Origin: Rapana venosa
Taxonomy: Eukaryota > Mollusca > Gastropoda > Neogastropoda > Muricidae
Length of the DNA stretch: 64,000 bases
Direction of reading: 5' to 3'
Assembly (NCBI GenBank): GCA_028751875.1
Contig: CM054141.1
Coordinates: 49,392,516 to 49,456,515, forward strand
Shown here: one piece after another, positions 12,920-23,899 of the stretch
Layout of the letters: every line of letters starts with the position of its first letter
Position numbering within the stretch: position 1 is the stretch's first letter
The notes under the pieces: generated by a model
Told to the model about the DNA's origin: nothing
What the model saw: only the letters and a program-made list of their open reading frames with translations
Database searches by the model: none
Program-made: the position numbers and the translations under genes

Positions 12920-13925
12920 AACTGGGGGCATCTACTCGCATTCAGTGCAGCATCCCTGTGTTGAACCCAAAGACTGGAAAATTGCTCTGAGGAAAAGCCC
13001 CACACCCTTGAACCCCTTCCTCTCACTACCCAAGACTTCTCTTCCCATGTGTAGACTGAGTGCTTTGCTGAGGATGCAGTACAAAGTGGAGGGGCAGGAA
13101 TCTACAACCAGTGCCTTGAAGGCAGAGAAGATCAGCCGCACGACTAGGCTCTGCTTGAAGAAACACAAAGCCAAGACAGAAGCCATGAAAACTGCAGCAG
13201 CCCACACCATGGTCGGCCTGTGTGCTCCCCACAGAGTTGTCATCTTAACCAACGCCCATCTTGCAGGCCTTACAGTCCAACAGAAATACTGGCCTGAATT
13301 CGTTATTCATCCCCGCCTCCCTCTGCATGAGTCGCACAGTAGTCCTGCAGTGGATCCCCTCTCATTGTAACATGCTGGCTAATGAGACTGCAGACTTCTT
13401 GGCAAAGGAACAAGACACCAAGTGCAAGTGACTAGATCCATCAGCTATTCTGAAGCCAATACCATCAAGACCAAGCAGCAAAGCAAGTGGATGCAGCATT
13501 ATCTACACAAGTTGGACCCTATTACCTGCTGACACCAAGGGAACAGGCCTGTATCTGGCTTACGACATGTTACAACCACTTAAGTTTCAATGTGTACAAG
13601 AAATTGTATAGAACATACAAGAGCAGTGCCCTTGCAAGACTGTCAGCCAGACCACAGAATACATATTGCAGCCCTACACACTACATGAAGCACTTCTAAG
13701 CAGAATCTGTCCCAACCCTATCCAAGTAGCTGAGAAGCTCTGTGATCACTTGAGGACCAGCAATGTACTACTGCCTTCATTTCAGAGACTAAGCTGCCCA
13801 TCTGAGGAATGCAAACATTATTTCCTATCGATCAAGGACCTTCTGACCAAACACCACGCTGACAGTGCTGCAAGTATGATGCATCAGGACTGGTTTTTGC
13901 CATTGTTGGGCCCCTGTGAGTAAAG
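12920..13925 (+). pseudogene. LINE remnant: reverse transcriptase C-terminus, RNase H and tail
   Basis: Several frames joined by frameshifts give a decayed C-terminal part of a LINE polyprotein. The frame at 12975-13370 contains RVVILTNAHLAGL. A second frame at about 13325-13430 has VVLQWIPSHCNMLANETADF, the characteristic C-terminal block of LINE RNase H domains. A third, at 13487-13925, covers the region after RNase H. Stops and frame changes rule out function. It is probably of the Jockey/I-like group that carries RNase H, but the clade is not certain. Confidence 0.75.
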
Positions 13926-14039
13926 GCTAGAGATTGGAGGAGAAAGGATATGCCCAGTCAGTGTCTCCATCCCCTTCTGTCTTCAGTCCTTCTGTAGATC
14001 ATGATTATATCACTGAACTTTTTGATTGCCTCCTCAGTA

Positions 14040-14280
14040 CTTTCTAAAAAGATAGGCTAAAACAATAGAATAATTAAAAATTTAAAAAATGAGAGAGAAA
14101 AAGTTGAAAATTAAATTAAAAATTAAATAGAAAATGACAATTTAAATGAAATAAAATTTGTAAGTAAAATAAGAGTAGAAATAAAATAAAACTGTATAAA
14201 ATGGCGGAAAAATTAATACATTTAACTTTAAAAGAATAAATGAATGAAATAAAAAAAAACCCCCCCCAAAAAAAGCAAAC
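14040..14280. repeat. A-rich degenerate tail
   Basis: (TAAAATTAAA)-like low-complexity sequence just downstream of the LINE remnant, consistent with a decayed 3' tail. Confidence 0.5.
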
Positions 14281-14559
14281 CAATATAAAACAGAAAAAGA
14301 AATCCGCCCAAACAAGAATGTAAACCTAAAACATTAGTGCAAGAGATGAAAGGAGAGCATCTTGGTGCCAGTGGTCTTGGTGTTTGAAAATAGCACCCTA
14401 CAAAGGCTGTGACAGTGGTAAGGGATGGTGGCTCTGTCACCCCTTCATATTTCAGGGCATTTCCTTAGTTCCTCTCCCCTATCCGTTATTCCACAGGAGG
14501 CCTAATCTAGTGGTTAAAATCATAATGTGCATCATACAGAAGTCTCCGAATTGTTTCAT

Positions 14560-14820
14560 CAAGAATGTAGCCGTCATGTGGGGAATGTGTACAGGCTGAA
14601 ACTCTGTGCATGTATACACGAAACTCCATGTAGGACATACAGAGGACATACAGGAGCAGTGCCCTTGAAAGACTGGCAGCCGGACAACTTGAGAGGATCT
14701 GGCTTGACTACCCCCTACCCCCTGCAAGCTCAAGAAGCTTCATGGTTTCTTGCAGGACCTGCAACATGCTGCTGCCTCCATTGCAGAGACTGAGCTGTCC
14801 ATCTGAAAAGAAAGTGCAGT
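14560..14820 (+). pseudogene. Second, more decayed fragment related to the 12920-13925 LINE
   Basis: The words ACATAC.GAGCAGTGCCCTTG, AAGACTG.CAGCC, CTTGAG, CTGCTGCCT and AGAGACT.AGCTG.CCATCTGA occur in the same order as at 13612-13806. The intervening sequence is diverged. This is a paralogous copy of the post-RNase H segment with no intact frame. Confidence 0.6.
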
Positions 14821-14829
14821 GTAAGTACA

Positions 14830-15725
14830 TTAAAAACTTACAGCTATAGTAAAAAATATCTTATAGAGGTCCATGTTTAAGTTTTTAACCATTGCATTTT
14901 TAGCTTGTTAGGCTTTTTGTTCCATTTTATTCTTTTTTTTCTTTGTTTTGGGGAGCAGTCTCATTTCCTGTTATGTTCCTTACCCAATCTTATCTCAAAG
15001 GTCAGAAGTCCACAGGTAACTTACCAATGTTAGGCCACTGTGAGACCACCAGTGTGGGGTGGGGTGTTGGGTGTATTGTGGCTGGGTATCTCTTGCAGTG
15101 TTCAGTGTTGCCTGTTCTGAGTTAACATACATATATATGCAGGAAACAACCCTCCTGGCAACAAAAACCTAGTCATGGAACTGGACAGAGATCCACCCGA
15201 GTAGCTTGTTTTAGGACAAGGGAGAGGTTATTGTCTTGAAATTACATTTATTTTTTAACACATGGTTTTTGGTAGCTGCAGATAGCGATTGCTGTATTTG
15301 GAATGAGGCTGTTGTGTTGAAAAAAGTGCTACCTTTTGTTTGCAGATTATCAAAATATATATTCATAGTTCGTTGTCATGTCTTGATGTTTAACACCATA
15401 AAGTAAAATTTTGTATTTTTATTTGACTAAACAGGTCAAATGGGAAAGGCTGCATGAAAAAACCCAATTGTGTAATCTGTAGTGAAGTCTGTTAATGTAG
15501 TGAATTATAACGTCCAGACCAAAAGCTTTGTCAGGTACTGGTGGTAAGCAAACTGCCAATGCTTATATCATTTTATTATGCTTTAAAGTGCTCCGTTGAA
15601 ATGATTGCCTTCATCTGTAACAAGATCTTTAATAACAGGCTGTAATCTGCATTTTTTAAAAATGCTCCAAAATTTGACTATGGCAGCCGACATAGTATAT
15701 CATGGGGAGGTATGTGAAAGTAACT
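14830..15725. other. Unassigned interval
   Basis: AT-rich sequence. I see no coding, RNA or repeat assignment. Confidence 0.4.
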
Positions 15726-15727
15726 AA

Positions 15728-15842
15728 ACATGCAGACTTCTTATCCAGTATCTTGCGGTGACTCTTTGGCATGATAAGGGAGATTGCATATTGTGGGTGA
15801 CCCCTAGGCTCTTAGTGTTAAGCTGGGAAATGCCCAACAACC
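15728..15842 (-). repeat. Dispersed repeat family D fragment
   Basis: Contains CAGACTTCTTATCCAGT, GTGACTCTT, GGGTGACCCCTAGGCT and TTAAGCTGGG in order. It is shared with 54990-55115, and the first block also with 18550-18605. The family is unidentified. The strand is defined relative to the copy at 54990. Confidence 0.55.
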
Positions 15843-15984
15843 CCCCCCCCCCCTCACAGAAAAAACTATTTATGACAATACTATTATTGGTGTTTTCAGT
15901 CTTGACATTACTTTTTGCTTTCAGGTCTCTGGGACTGAAAACAAGTACAAGAACCAGATATGAGGGGGCAGTCATCATCTGATT

Positions 15985-17545
15985 GGGTTGGAACTGGGGG
16001 AAGGCTTATGCAGGAGACACAAATGGAGCGCAACACCTTCAGTTTATCAGTAGCTATAGGATCATCCTTACCCACACCTTGCACCACAAACTTGCAAGAA
16101 CAACCTGGAGTGATCCTAGTGGATTGGTTCCTAACAGAAGTGATTGTTTTGGCACCATGCCACTAGTCGAACATCAAGGCTCAGACAAGAATATTCCCTG
16201 GGTTTGACATAGGCATTGGTCATGTCTTGAAGAAAAACCTTCCATCAGCCAACCCTGGTATTATGTTCAATGTGGAGAAAGGACATTTACAGCACTGAAA
16301 GGTTGTGGTCAATAGCATCGACGTTGGTGCTTATAGCTTCAGTAAAGTCATGATAGCAAGAGTGGAATGACAAAAGTTGCCATGGATTACCAACATCTGT
16401 GGCCTCTGCCATAGGAAAAGGAAATTCCAACCAACTACATTTTGAAGTACAAGAGGTGACAGAGCTACCACAAAATAAAATCAGGCAAGAAATGAATGAA
16501 AGGAAAAAACCAGGATTTGGAAGTTAAGAGGAAGCAGAAAGCAGGCATACACCATCTTAAAGCTCACCAAGATAACGGACAATAATTACAAATCTGGTAC
16601 ACTGCTCCCTGACAGCACTGAATTTATCAGCAGATGGTCAGAACACTACCAAGAAATTTGCAACAACCAGATAACAGCCAGGTATTGCCATGCTGGAAGA
16701 ACGTCATTGAAAAAACCACACCCAATACTTCTGCTGGCAGATGTGAAAGAAGCAGTATACTGCTGAACGAGTAACGAGTTAGGACTCATGCAAGCTAGAA
16801 CAAGAAACTGGATTTTATGGTATGGAGATTGGTGCACAGACAAGCAAGGCCACAGTAAATAGCTCCAGTGAAATTGCAGTTATAGTCTTGAATGGCAAAC
16901 AATTGGAAGAAGACTCCTTCAATATCTTGGCTCTACACTGACCAAAAATGGCCTATCTGCAGTTGAAGCAAAGATTAGACTGACCCTTGCAACCTCGGCC
17001 ATGGCAAAGGTGACCAGGATTTGGAAGAGAAGAGAGAGAGAAGCTTTCCAACCAGACTTGGTCTCTACACAGCACTCGTCACTTTTATCCTTCTACATGG
17101 GTGTGAAAGCTAAAAGTTGACTGAAGACCTGGAAAAGAACATTCAAGCTTTTGCAATGAAAGTCTTCAGGTTTCTCCACAACTCCTGGCAGAGCCAACAA
17201 GTGAGTGTGCCTAAAAAATGTATCATGAAAGCCTGGGCTACAGGAACCCCTCCTAGCTGCTAAAACTAAGGGGAGAAAGCTGGCACAGTTTTGTCACATC
17301 ACAGCTCTTAGCAAGACTGACTTGGATGGGACACATGGGAAAAGATGTCGGGGAAAACGAGATTGGGCGGAGAACAAAGAATGGACCGACCTTGAGATGG
17401 CAACGCCGCTGTGAAAAAGCTGAAGACAGACCAGCCTGGAGAAAACTGTCAACCAACACACCCCCGCCAATCTCCAAGGTCAACTCCAGCACCACTGATC
17501 AAGACGGCATGAAAGTCAGGTATACATCAGTTGTCATCTTTGTCT
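15985..17545 (+). pseudogene. Internally deleted LINE: endonuclease C-terminus plus RT thumb/C-terminus
   Basis: The 5' part (about 15990-16250) reads ILTHTLHHKLARTTWSDPSG followed by NRSDCF and, after a frame change, a DIGIGHVLKK segment. This order is that of the C-terminal APE-endonuclease region of LINEs (TWxSP...IDY...SDH). The 3' part, from about 16870, has VLNGKQLEEDSFQYLGSTLT and AMAKVTRIWKR, then FCHITALSKT and a tail with DRPAWRKL. Only about 600 bp separates the two, too little for the RT fingers and palm, so the catalytic core has been deleted. Many stops are present. RTE-like by style of motif; not certain. Confidence 0.7.
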
Positions 17546-17649
17546 GACCTTGTGTCTGGCCTCGTCTTTGTCTTTGTATGATCGATTTGTTTCGTCTGCC
17601 ATCTTCTTAGCCTACCTTTCCCTGGGTATATTGTATTATTTTGAATTGT

Positions 17650-17775
17650 ATAGTACTTTATTTTCATTCCTGGGCTAGAGCTCTGAGACCAATGGTGAGA
17701 TTTTGCGTACGTGACCGTTTCTGCCCACCATGAAGGTAGCTACATTCCTATTTCGGGGATGTAATCTCATGGTCT
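17650..17775 (-). repeat. SINE family B tail fragment
   Basis: CCTGGGCTAGAGCTCTGAGACC, TTTTGCGTACGTGACCGTTT, GCCCACCATGAAGGTAGCTACATTCC and TTTCGGGGATG together are the reverse complement of the SINE B tail at 7985-8100. Confidence 0.8.
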
Positions 17776-18102
17776 GGTTTCTGTAATTCACCGAAAGCTA
17801 TCATAAATTATGGGTTCTTTAATGTACATATTTGATCTTCTGCATGTGTATACTCAAGACTCGAATACTTTAATGTCTCAACTAGAGAAATTATGAGTGG
17901 CATTTTAAAATTGCAATTACACAGCATGCATTATTAACTCTTCTGACAAGATCTTTAAAAAAATGAAGTGATCTGTCAAGTTGCTGTGAGAGCGTGCAGT
18001 AGGCTCCCTTAGTTGACACTTAGGGGCCTCTGAGGGGATAAAAAAAAAAGGTTGTGTTGGGATCAGGATCTGCATCAGATATATTTTTCATTTCAGGGTG
18101 GG

Positions 18103-18500
18103 GGTGGCCTAATGGTGTAGAGTATTGTGCCTGTGATCTGACAGTCCAGGATGGAGTCACCACAGAGGTGCCCATTGTAGGGGATTTTACCCTGGAGTCG
18201 ACATCAAGTGCCGGATGAGACTATAAACCAAAGCTTCATATGCGGCGAACACATGCAGAATGTCTTGCACTCGCATTAAAAACCTGTTCCACATTTGGGA
18301 AGGGTAGGTCATTTCATATCATTAGGAACAAAAGTTAAACAGATTTGAAAAATGCGGGTACACAGGTGTGTGTGTGTTTAGACACCATCCCCAAAGTCAG
18401 AATTTGGCCACCTTAACGGTGAGTGAAAATGGTTGCATATGCAAAATCGCGCCATTTAGCATTGGTGAACCTTGACTGGCTTGAGTGAAACCTTGGTGAA
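18103..18500 (+). repeat. Chimeric SINE: family A head/body joined to family B tail
   Basis: A diverged family A segment has a GGCCTAATGGTGTAGAG A-box region, TTACCCTGGAGTCGACATC, GGATGAGACTATAAACC and CTTGCACTCGCATTAAA. It runs into ACACAGGTGTG...TTTAGACACCATCCCC and then the family B tail AAAGTCAGAATTTGGCC..CCTTAACGGTG...CCATTTAGCATTGGTGAACC. The same join occurs at 19730-19990, 43873-44295 and 62710-62945. Confidence 0.75.
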
Positions 18501-18544
18501 ACTTGGAGTCTGAAGTTGAATTTGGCTGCCTTATGGCAAAAGTG

Positions 18545-18612
18545 TTTTTTAAAGTCATACATGCAAACTTCTCATCCAGTGTGTACTCAATTCCCAGGTG
18601 CAATGACTGAGA
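18545..18612 (-). repeat. Dispersed repeat family D fragment
   Basis: CATGCAAACTTCTCATCC, AGTGTGTACTCAATTCCCAGG match the 5' block of the copy at 54990-55115. A related reversed fragment, CACTGGATGAGAAGTTTGCG, is at 47503-47522. Confidence 0.6.
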
Positions 18613-18885
18613 CCGAGTATTCTTGGTGACCTCCAGAGCACTTTAAATTAAAACAAAGCACTGAAGGACATTATGCATTTTACAGTAATCTTAAGAAGTC
18701 AGCAAGGGTGCACAGTCTTTAAACTGTGTGTAGCTTAGATGAGTTGTCAGAGGCAATGAAAATTTAAAGTACATGAATAAAAACATGCAACGTCCTCCTA
18801 TTTCTGTTTGTCACCAGGACTTACACACAGAGAGGATCACCAGGACGTCATACACTGGATGAACATGAACTGAACCATCGTTGGA

Positions 18886-19335
18886 CAACATCAGCATGGA
18901 CTTCATCATCGTGGACTTCAACGTCATGGACTTATTATCGTCATTAACTTCATTGTTGTCGTCGACTTCGTCATTGTCGACTTTGTTGTCGTCAACATCA
19001 TCATCATCATGGTGGATTCCATCATCATGGACTTCATCATTGTCATCGACTTCATCATTGTGGACTTCATCATCGTCGTCACTGTGGACTTCATCATCAT
19101 CGTCGTCGTGGACTTCATCATTGTCGTCACCGTGGACTTCATCATCGTCGTCGTCGTGGGCTTCATCATCGTCGTCACCGTGGACTTCATCATCGTCGTC
19201 ACCGTGGACTTCATCATCGTCGTCACCGTGGACTTCATCATCGTCGTCACCGTGGACTTCATCGTCGTCGTCACCGTGGACTTTGTCGTCATGGACTTCA
19301 TCATCGTCATCACCATGGACTTCATCATCATCGTG
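18886..19335 (+). repeat. 24-bp minisatellite (GGACTTCATCATCGTCGTCACCGT type)
   Basis: About 18 imperfect units of 24 bp (some 21 or 27) built from GTGGACTTCATCATCGTC and GTCACC. Because the unit is a multiple of three, open frames run through on both strands; one encodes repeats of VDFIIVVT, others Ser/Thr-rich strings. No other coding evidence supports a protein. Confidence 0.92.
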
Positions 19336-19377
19336 AACTGGATCAAAAAGAACCAGATCAATGAGGGAGGGGGGGAT

Positions 19378-19560
19378 ATAAACAAAAAAATGTTAAAAGA
19401 AAAAAAAAAGATGCTACAGAAAAGCACACACCCCCCAAAAAATTTTTAAAAGATGCTACAGAAAAGCACACCAAAAAAAAAAAGAAAAAAAGATGCTACA
19501 GAAAAGCACACCCAAAAAAAAAAAATGTACAGAAAAAGAAAAAAATCATCCCCCCCAAAA
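19378..19560. repeat. A-rich tandem repeat with AGATGCTACAGAAAAGCACAC units
   Basis: Three to four copies of GATGCTACAGAAAAGCACAC separated by poly-A and poly-C runs of varying length. Confidence 0.85.
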
Positions 19561-19729
19561 AAAAGTTACAAAGTTTTTTCTTTACAATGTTTGTAAATGA
19601 GATAGCTAAATAGAATATAGTTTGTAATTGTGTTGTAAGATTAAGATATATGCGTGTACAAAACAGGAATGGTAGGGGGCAGATCTGGTGAGGTTTTTGG
19701 GTATGACTGTTCCCCTCTCTCCCCCCCCC

Positions 19730-19990
19730 CCACCATTGTAGGTAGCTGCATTCCGACTTAGGGGATGGTGTGTAGACACAACACCTGTATACATGCGTTT
19801 TAAAAAAATGTGGTGCATTCCTACTGGCACAAAATGGTCTACTCTTCCGAAAGAGGGAACAGATTTTTAATGTACAAGCAAGTTCTATGTGCATTCGCAC
19901 ATGGGGTTGCTTGGTTTATATCCTGGGAAGAAAGGGCAAAGCTGGGAATCGAACCCAGAACGTCATGTTGTGAGGTGAATGCCTTTTATA
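19730..19990 (-). repeat. Chimeric SINE A/B, minus orientation
   Basis: It begins with the family B tail (GTAGGTAGCTGCATTCCGACTTAGGGGATG), crosses the shared junction GTGTAGACACAACACCTGTATACATGCG, and continues in family A (GGTCTACTCTTCCGAAAGAG, GCACATGGGG, TTATATCCTGGG). It ends with a B-box complement, GGGAATCGAACCCAGAA. Confidence 0.75.
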
Positions 19991-20004
19991 AAAAAAATTT
20001 TATT

Positions 20005-20338
20005 ATTGTTTTATTTTGAGGATAATGGAATAAGCATTGGTGTTTGTTTTACAGCCAGTCCTCGTGTGTAAGCAGTGATATTGTCCTTCATTACCACCAG
20101 CAGAGAATGGCATACTCTTCTTAAAAGCGGAACGGGTTTTAACATGTGTGCAAGATGTTTTGTGTGCGTTTGCACATGGGGCCTCAGTTTATAGTCTCAT
20201 CCAAAGGACTTTTAGGGGAAATGGAGCCAGCACCGATGCTAACTCCAGGGGGAAAAAATCCCCTTGAACGGGATTCGAAGCCAGGACAGCAGATGAGAGC
20301 AATGCTCAACGCTTTAGCCACTAGGCTGTCCCGTCCCC
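20005..20338 (-). repeat. SINE family A, essentially full length
   Basis: From tail to head: TTGAGGATAATGGAATAAGCA, CAGTCCTCGTGTG, TACTCTTCTTAAAAGCGGAAC, GGGCCTCAGTTTATAGTCTC, then CCCCTTGAACGGGATTCGAA (B-box complement) and TTTAGCCACTAGGCTGTCCC (A-box complement). The pol III head is derived from a tRNA. Confidence 0.92.
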
Positions 20339-20339
20339 T

Positions 20340-21018
20340 AACTGTCCTGCCACTTTTGCTTGTAGAACCAAGAGGGACTCTGAGAGATTTTGCAGATGAA
20401 AGCATGTTCAGGTCAGTGGACATTTTGAGAGAGCTCACTGATGGAGCTTTTTTAAAATTAGATTGTCTATTTTCTTTTTTGTTTTGTTTTTTTAAGATAA
20501 AGTTATTAATCACATGTGTACAGTATTTCAATATATCTGCCCTTCCCCATTACATAGTATCTGTGTTTGTTTTTATTTTTGGAAAATGTCAAAACAGTTG
20601 TATTATTATATATCTTGATTTTTTTTCTTAGCTATTTTTTTCTCTCTGCACAGCTGAATTGAAATTGAAGTATTTTAATGTGTGTAAAAATACCACAGTC
20701 CTTCAAGTCAGTTTTTTTTTCTGCAAGCTAGACTGGAAATTGTAAAAAAAAGATAAAAAGGTAAAATTAGTCTGAGATGAACCTTGCTGATGAATGCAGC
20801 CATAATTTGTGACCAGGAAAAAAAGTTTTCTAGAATCGGTGGCTGTTGACAGGGTTTGATCCTTGTGGTAGAAAAATTGTCATGAAACCAGTTTTTGCTG
20901 GCAAGACAGGGATTTTACTACTAGGTCGTGGAATAACCGAGTTTGACTGATCTGAAAAATTTGCACAAACAAGTTGTAAAGAAAAATGAACAGTTTGAGA
21001 TTCATGTATGCATTTCAT
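20340..21018. other. Unassigned interval
   Basis: AT-rich sequence with several A/T homopolymers. No gene or family was recognised. Confidence 0.4.
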
Positions 21019-21022
21019 AAAG

Positions 21023-21023
<1 letters not shown>

Positions 21024-21107
<84 letters not shown>
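21024..21107. repeat. (GA)n microsatellite
   Basis: About 80 bp of GA interrupted once by GGA. A shorter (TG)n(GA)n is at 21485-21518. Confidence 0.95.
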
Positions 21108-21110
<3 letters not shown>

Positions 21111-21485
21111 CTCCCTTGATATGTAGGAAAGAATTACAAGGGAAGAGAATAGTATGGATTTCATGCCTGCCTTCTTTTGAGTGGAAAATTGATTGCCTAT
21201 GTGTTAGAAGCAGATGTTGTACATGATTTAAAGTATTTTTATGATTTTTTAGTTTGTGAGAGATTAGTTTTTAAAAAAACTGCTTTGGTCCTAATGGTGG
21301 TTGTCTGCAGGACAGGTAAAAGTTCTGCACTACTGCTAACATCTGTGTGCTGGTCTGTCACTAGTGTGCAATTGCAGATTGCCTTCCAGTGTAAAGTTCT
21401 TGAATCGGTCGAATTATTGCATTTTGAGGGGTAAAGTTTTCTTTAAAGTAGACAGTACATTATTGCTGTATGATTTTGTGCGTGC

Positions 21486-21517
<32 letters not shown>

Positions 21518-21549
21518 ATTCCGATTCCGATAATTTAATCATGTGTAGA

Positions 21550-22130
21550 CCATTGGAGAGAGGAGGGGAGGGGGGTGGTAGTTGGAGGGGGATGGGGAGG
21601 GGGATGGTAGTTGGAGGGGGATGGTAGTTGGAGGGGGATGGGGAGGGGGATGGGGAGGGGGGATGGTAGTTGGAGGGGGATGGGGAGGGGGGATGGTAGT
21701 TGGAGGGGGATGGGGAGGGGGATGGTAGTTGGAGGGGGATGGGGGAGGGGGATGGGGAGGGGGGATGGTAGTTGGAGGGTTGGGGAGGGGGATGGTAGTT
21801 GAGGGGGGATGGTAGTTGGAGGGGGTTGGGGAGGGGGGATGGTAGTTGGAGGGGGTTGGGGAGGGGGGATGGTAGTTGGAGGGGGTTGGGGAGGGGGATG
21901 GTAGTTGGAGGGGGATGGTGGAGGGGGTTGGAGGGGGGGTTGGGGAGGGGGGATGGTAGTTGGAGGGGGTTGGGGAGGGGGATGGTAGTTGGAGGGGGTT
22001 GGGGAGGGGGGGTATTGGAGTGGAGTGGTGTTGGAGGAGGGGGGAGGTAGTTGGAGGGGGTTGGGAGGGGGGATGGTAGTTGGGAGGGGGATGGTAGTTG
22101 GAGGGGGATGGTAGTTGGAGGGGGACATCT
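21550..22130 (+). repeat. G-rich minisatellite (GGATGGTAGTTGGAGGGGG type)
   Basis: About 580 bp of strongly G-skewed tandem units alternating GATGGTAGTTGGAGGGG with (A/T)TGGGGAGGGG. Dense G-runs make G-quadruplexes possible on this strand. Open frames on both strands (Gly/Arg/Trp and Pro-rich) are artefacts. Confidence 0.93.
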
Positions 22131-22139
22131 GATTGTGTA

Positions 22140-22730
22140 GGAGAGATTTTTAGGAAAGAAGTCTTAAGATGGAGGGGTAGGATACACTTGGAGTAGGAAA
22201 AAGAGGGTGGGGAAGGAAAGCTGAAGTTTCCTTTTTATTCCACAACACTATCCCTACGTTGAGGAAGAGAACTTTCCCAGCACACGTGCACTGTGCACAT
22301 TTGTTAGCTACTGTAACCCAGTAGTGGGTGATACAGAGGGAAGGGTTAGTAGATGGTTGGTTTCCCTATAGCGGATTACCTGTAGGGAAAAGGTTAAAAA
22401 TGAGGGTTATTTTGGACTTGATCAGATTTAACTCTTTCAGATTTGTCCATTTTTAAGGGGGCATAACTTGCCAGATGCCTCAGCCTGAAATTACCATAGT
22501 GATTGTGGGATTGGAAATTTGTACTTGGAGTAAAACTACCAGCCATTGTGTCTTATGTGCTGTTGTATCCACATGCAGTCAGACAGGCAGTCTGACCAAC
22601 AGCACCCCCCCCCCTTTTTTTTTTCTTAATGTCTAACGGTTCATACTAACCCTAACACTAACCTTGTTTCTAACCCCAGCCCCACATGTGGACATAAAGG
22701 CAGGTGGACACAGTGGTAGTTCCTGACGAC
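22140..22730. other. Unassigned interval
   Basis: Mixed-composition sequence without a recognisable gene. A C-run followed by a T-run lies at about 22606-22625. Confidence 0.4.
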
Positions 22731-22732
22731 AT

Positions 22733-23105
22733 ATTTTTCAAACGTTTGGGGAGGTGGGTGCAGGAAAAGTTAAAATATTTTGCAGGCGTTTGGCGAGACA
22801 AGTAGAGGAAAATAAATTCAAACAAAATTTTTTTTTAAGCATTTGGTGAGGCAGAGGGAAAAAATTAAAACGATTTTTTCAAGCGTTTGGGGAGACAGGT
22901 AGAGGAACATAAATTTATTTGAAATATTTTTCATGTGTTTGGAGGTGTGGGCAGAGGAAAATTCCATTTTTTTAAGCATTTGGGGAGGTGGGTAAAGGGC
23001 CAAATTTAAGCAAAATATTTTTCAAGCGTTTTGGGAGGGGACAAGTGGAAGAACAAATTGTGTTAGAACTTGGGGAGTAGAGTAGAGGAAAAAAGACTTA
23101 AGTCT
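22733..23105 (+). repeat. Degenerate 45-60-bp tandem repeat
   Basis: About seven imperfect units, each with (T)nCAAGCGTTTGGGGAGGNGGG followed by AGAGGAAAA and an AT-rich part. Confidence 0.8.
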
Positions 23106-23899
23106 AGAATGTTTGAGTCTACGGGGAAATAGTCGAGGGAGGGAGGTTGGAGCCAGACATAGGGGATGGTGTGTAAGGGGGATTGGTGGTGTAGTAGAGG
23201 AATAATTAGGAAAAAGGTGATTAAAAAGGAGCACAATAATCGGCTGAGACAGAAAGAGTTAAGGTGGTTATGTTTTAGTCAACATTGGTGGTATATGCGT
23301 TGTAAGCAGAGGGAGTCGGTAGTGAGTGTGCATTTTATTATGAAAAGGAGTGTAGACAGGGAAGGAGGTGGGCAGCATGTGGGAATAAGGAAAGAGGGAT
23401 GACAGAATGTGTGGGGGTGTGTGTGTGTGTAAGGAATAAAGGGATTTGTGGCAGGTAAATCCATGCAATTGCACACCACTGATAATCGCCAATCACTAGC
23501 TCAGAAATCGTGCACTTGTTTGCAATTCAAAACCTCTAATGCGCTATTTTAGCAAGAGTGGTGTTAAAATGGTGCTGGAAAATCTGTATATTGATCTTCC
23601 ATGTGAAGACCATTGCAGATTTTACAGCAACACAAAAGTGTTCTTGAGAAAAAGTGTTCTTACATTGGTGAAGTGGTGTACTTGCTATGTGTGTGCATGT
23701 GCTAAAAACTAGAATCGGTGATTTTTGTTGTTGTATTGAATGTACCATGCAGAAAAGCCTTAAAGAGTTGACTTGATTTTTTTTATAAGTCCTTAAAGTA
23801 CCTAATTTTAACAGGACTTTAAAAAGCCAAATCAAAAGCTCCTGGTATTTGTTTTAGTACAGCTTTATTTTGTTTACTTATTTTTGAAATGTGTTCTAG

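Noticed and set aside
15925..15981. Second coding exon joining the candidate exon at 12129
   Set aside because: The TTTGCTTTCAG acceptor and phase fit and the frame ends after 18 codons, but the sequence leads directly into a LINE endonuclease remnant, so the link is not supported.
21535..22128. 197-residue Pro-rich protein on the minus strand
   Set aside because: It is the complement of a G-rich minisatellite; no splice sites, start context or homology.
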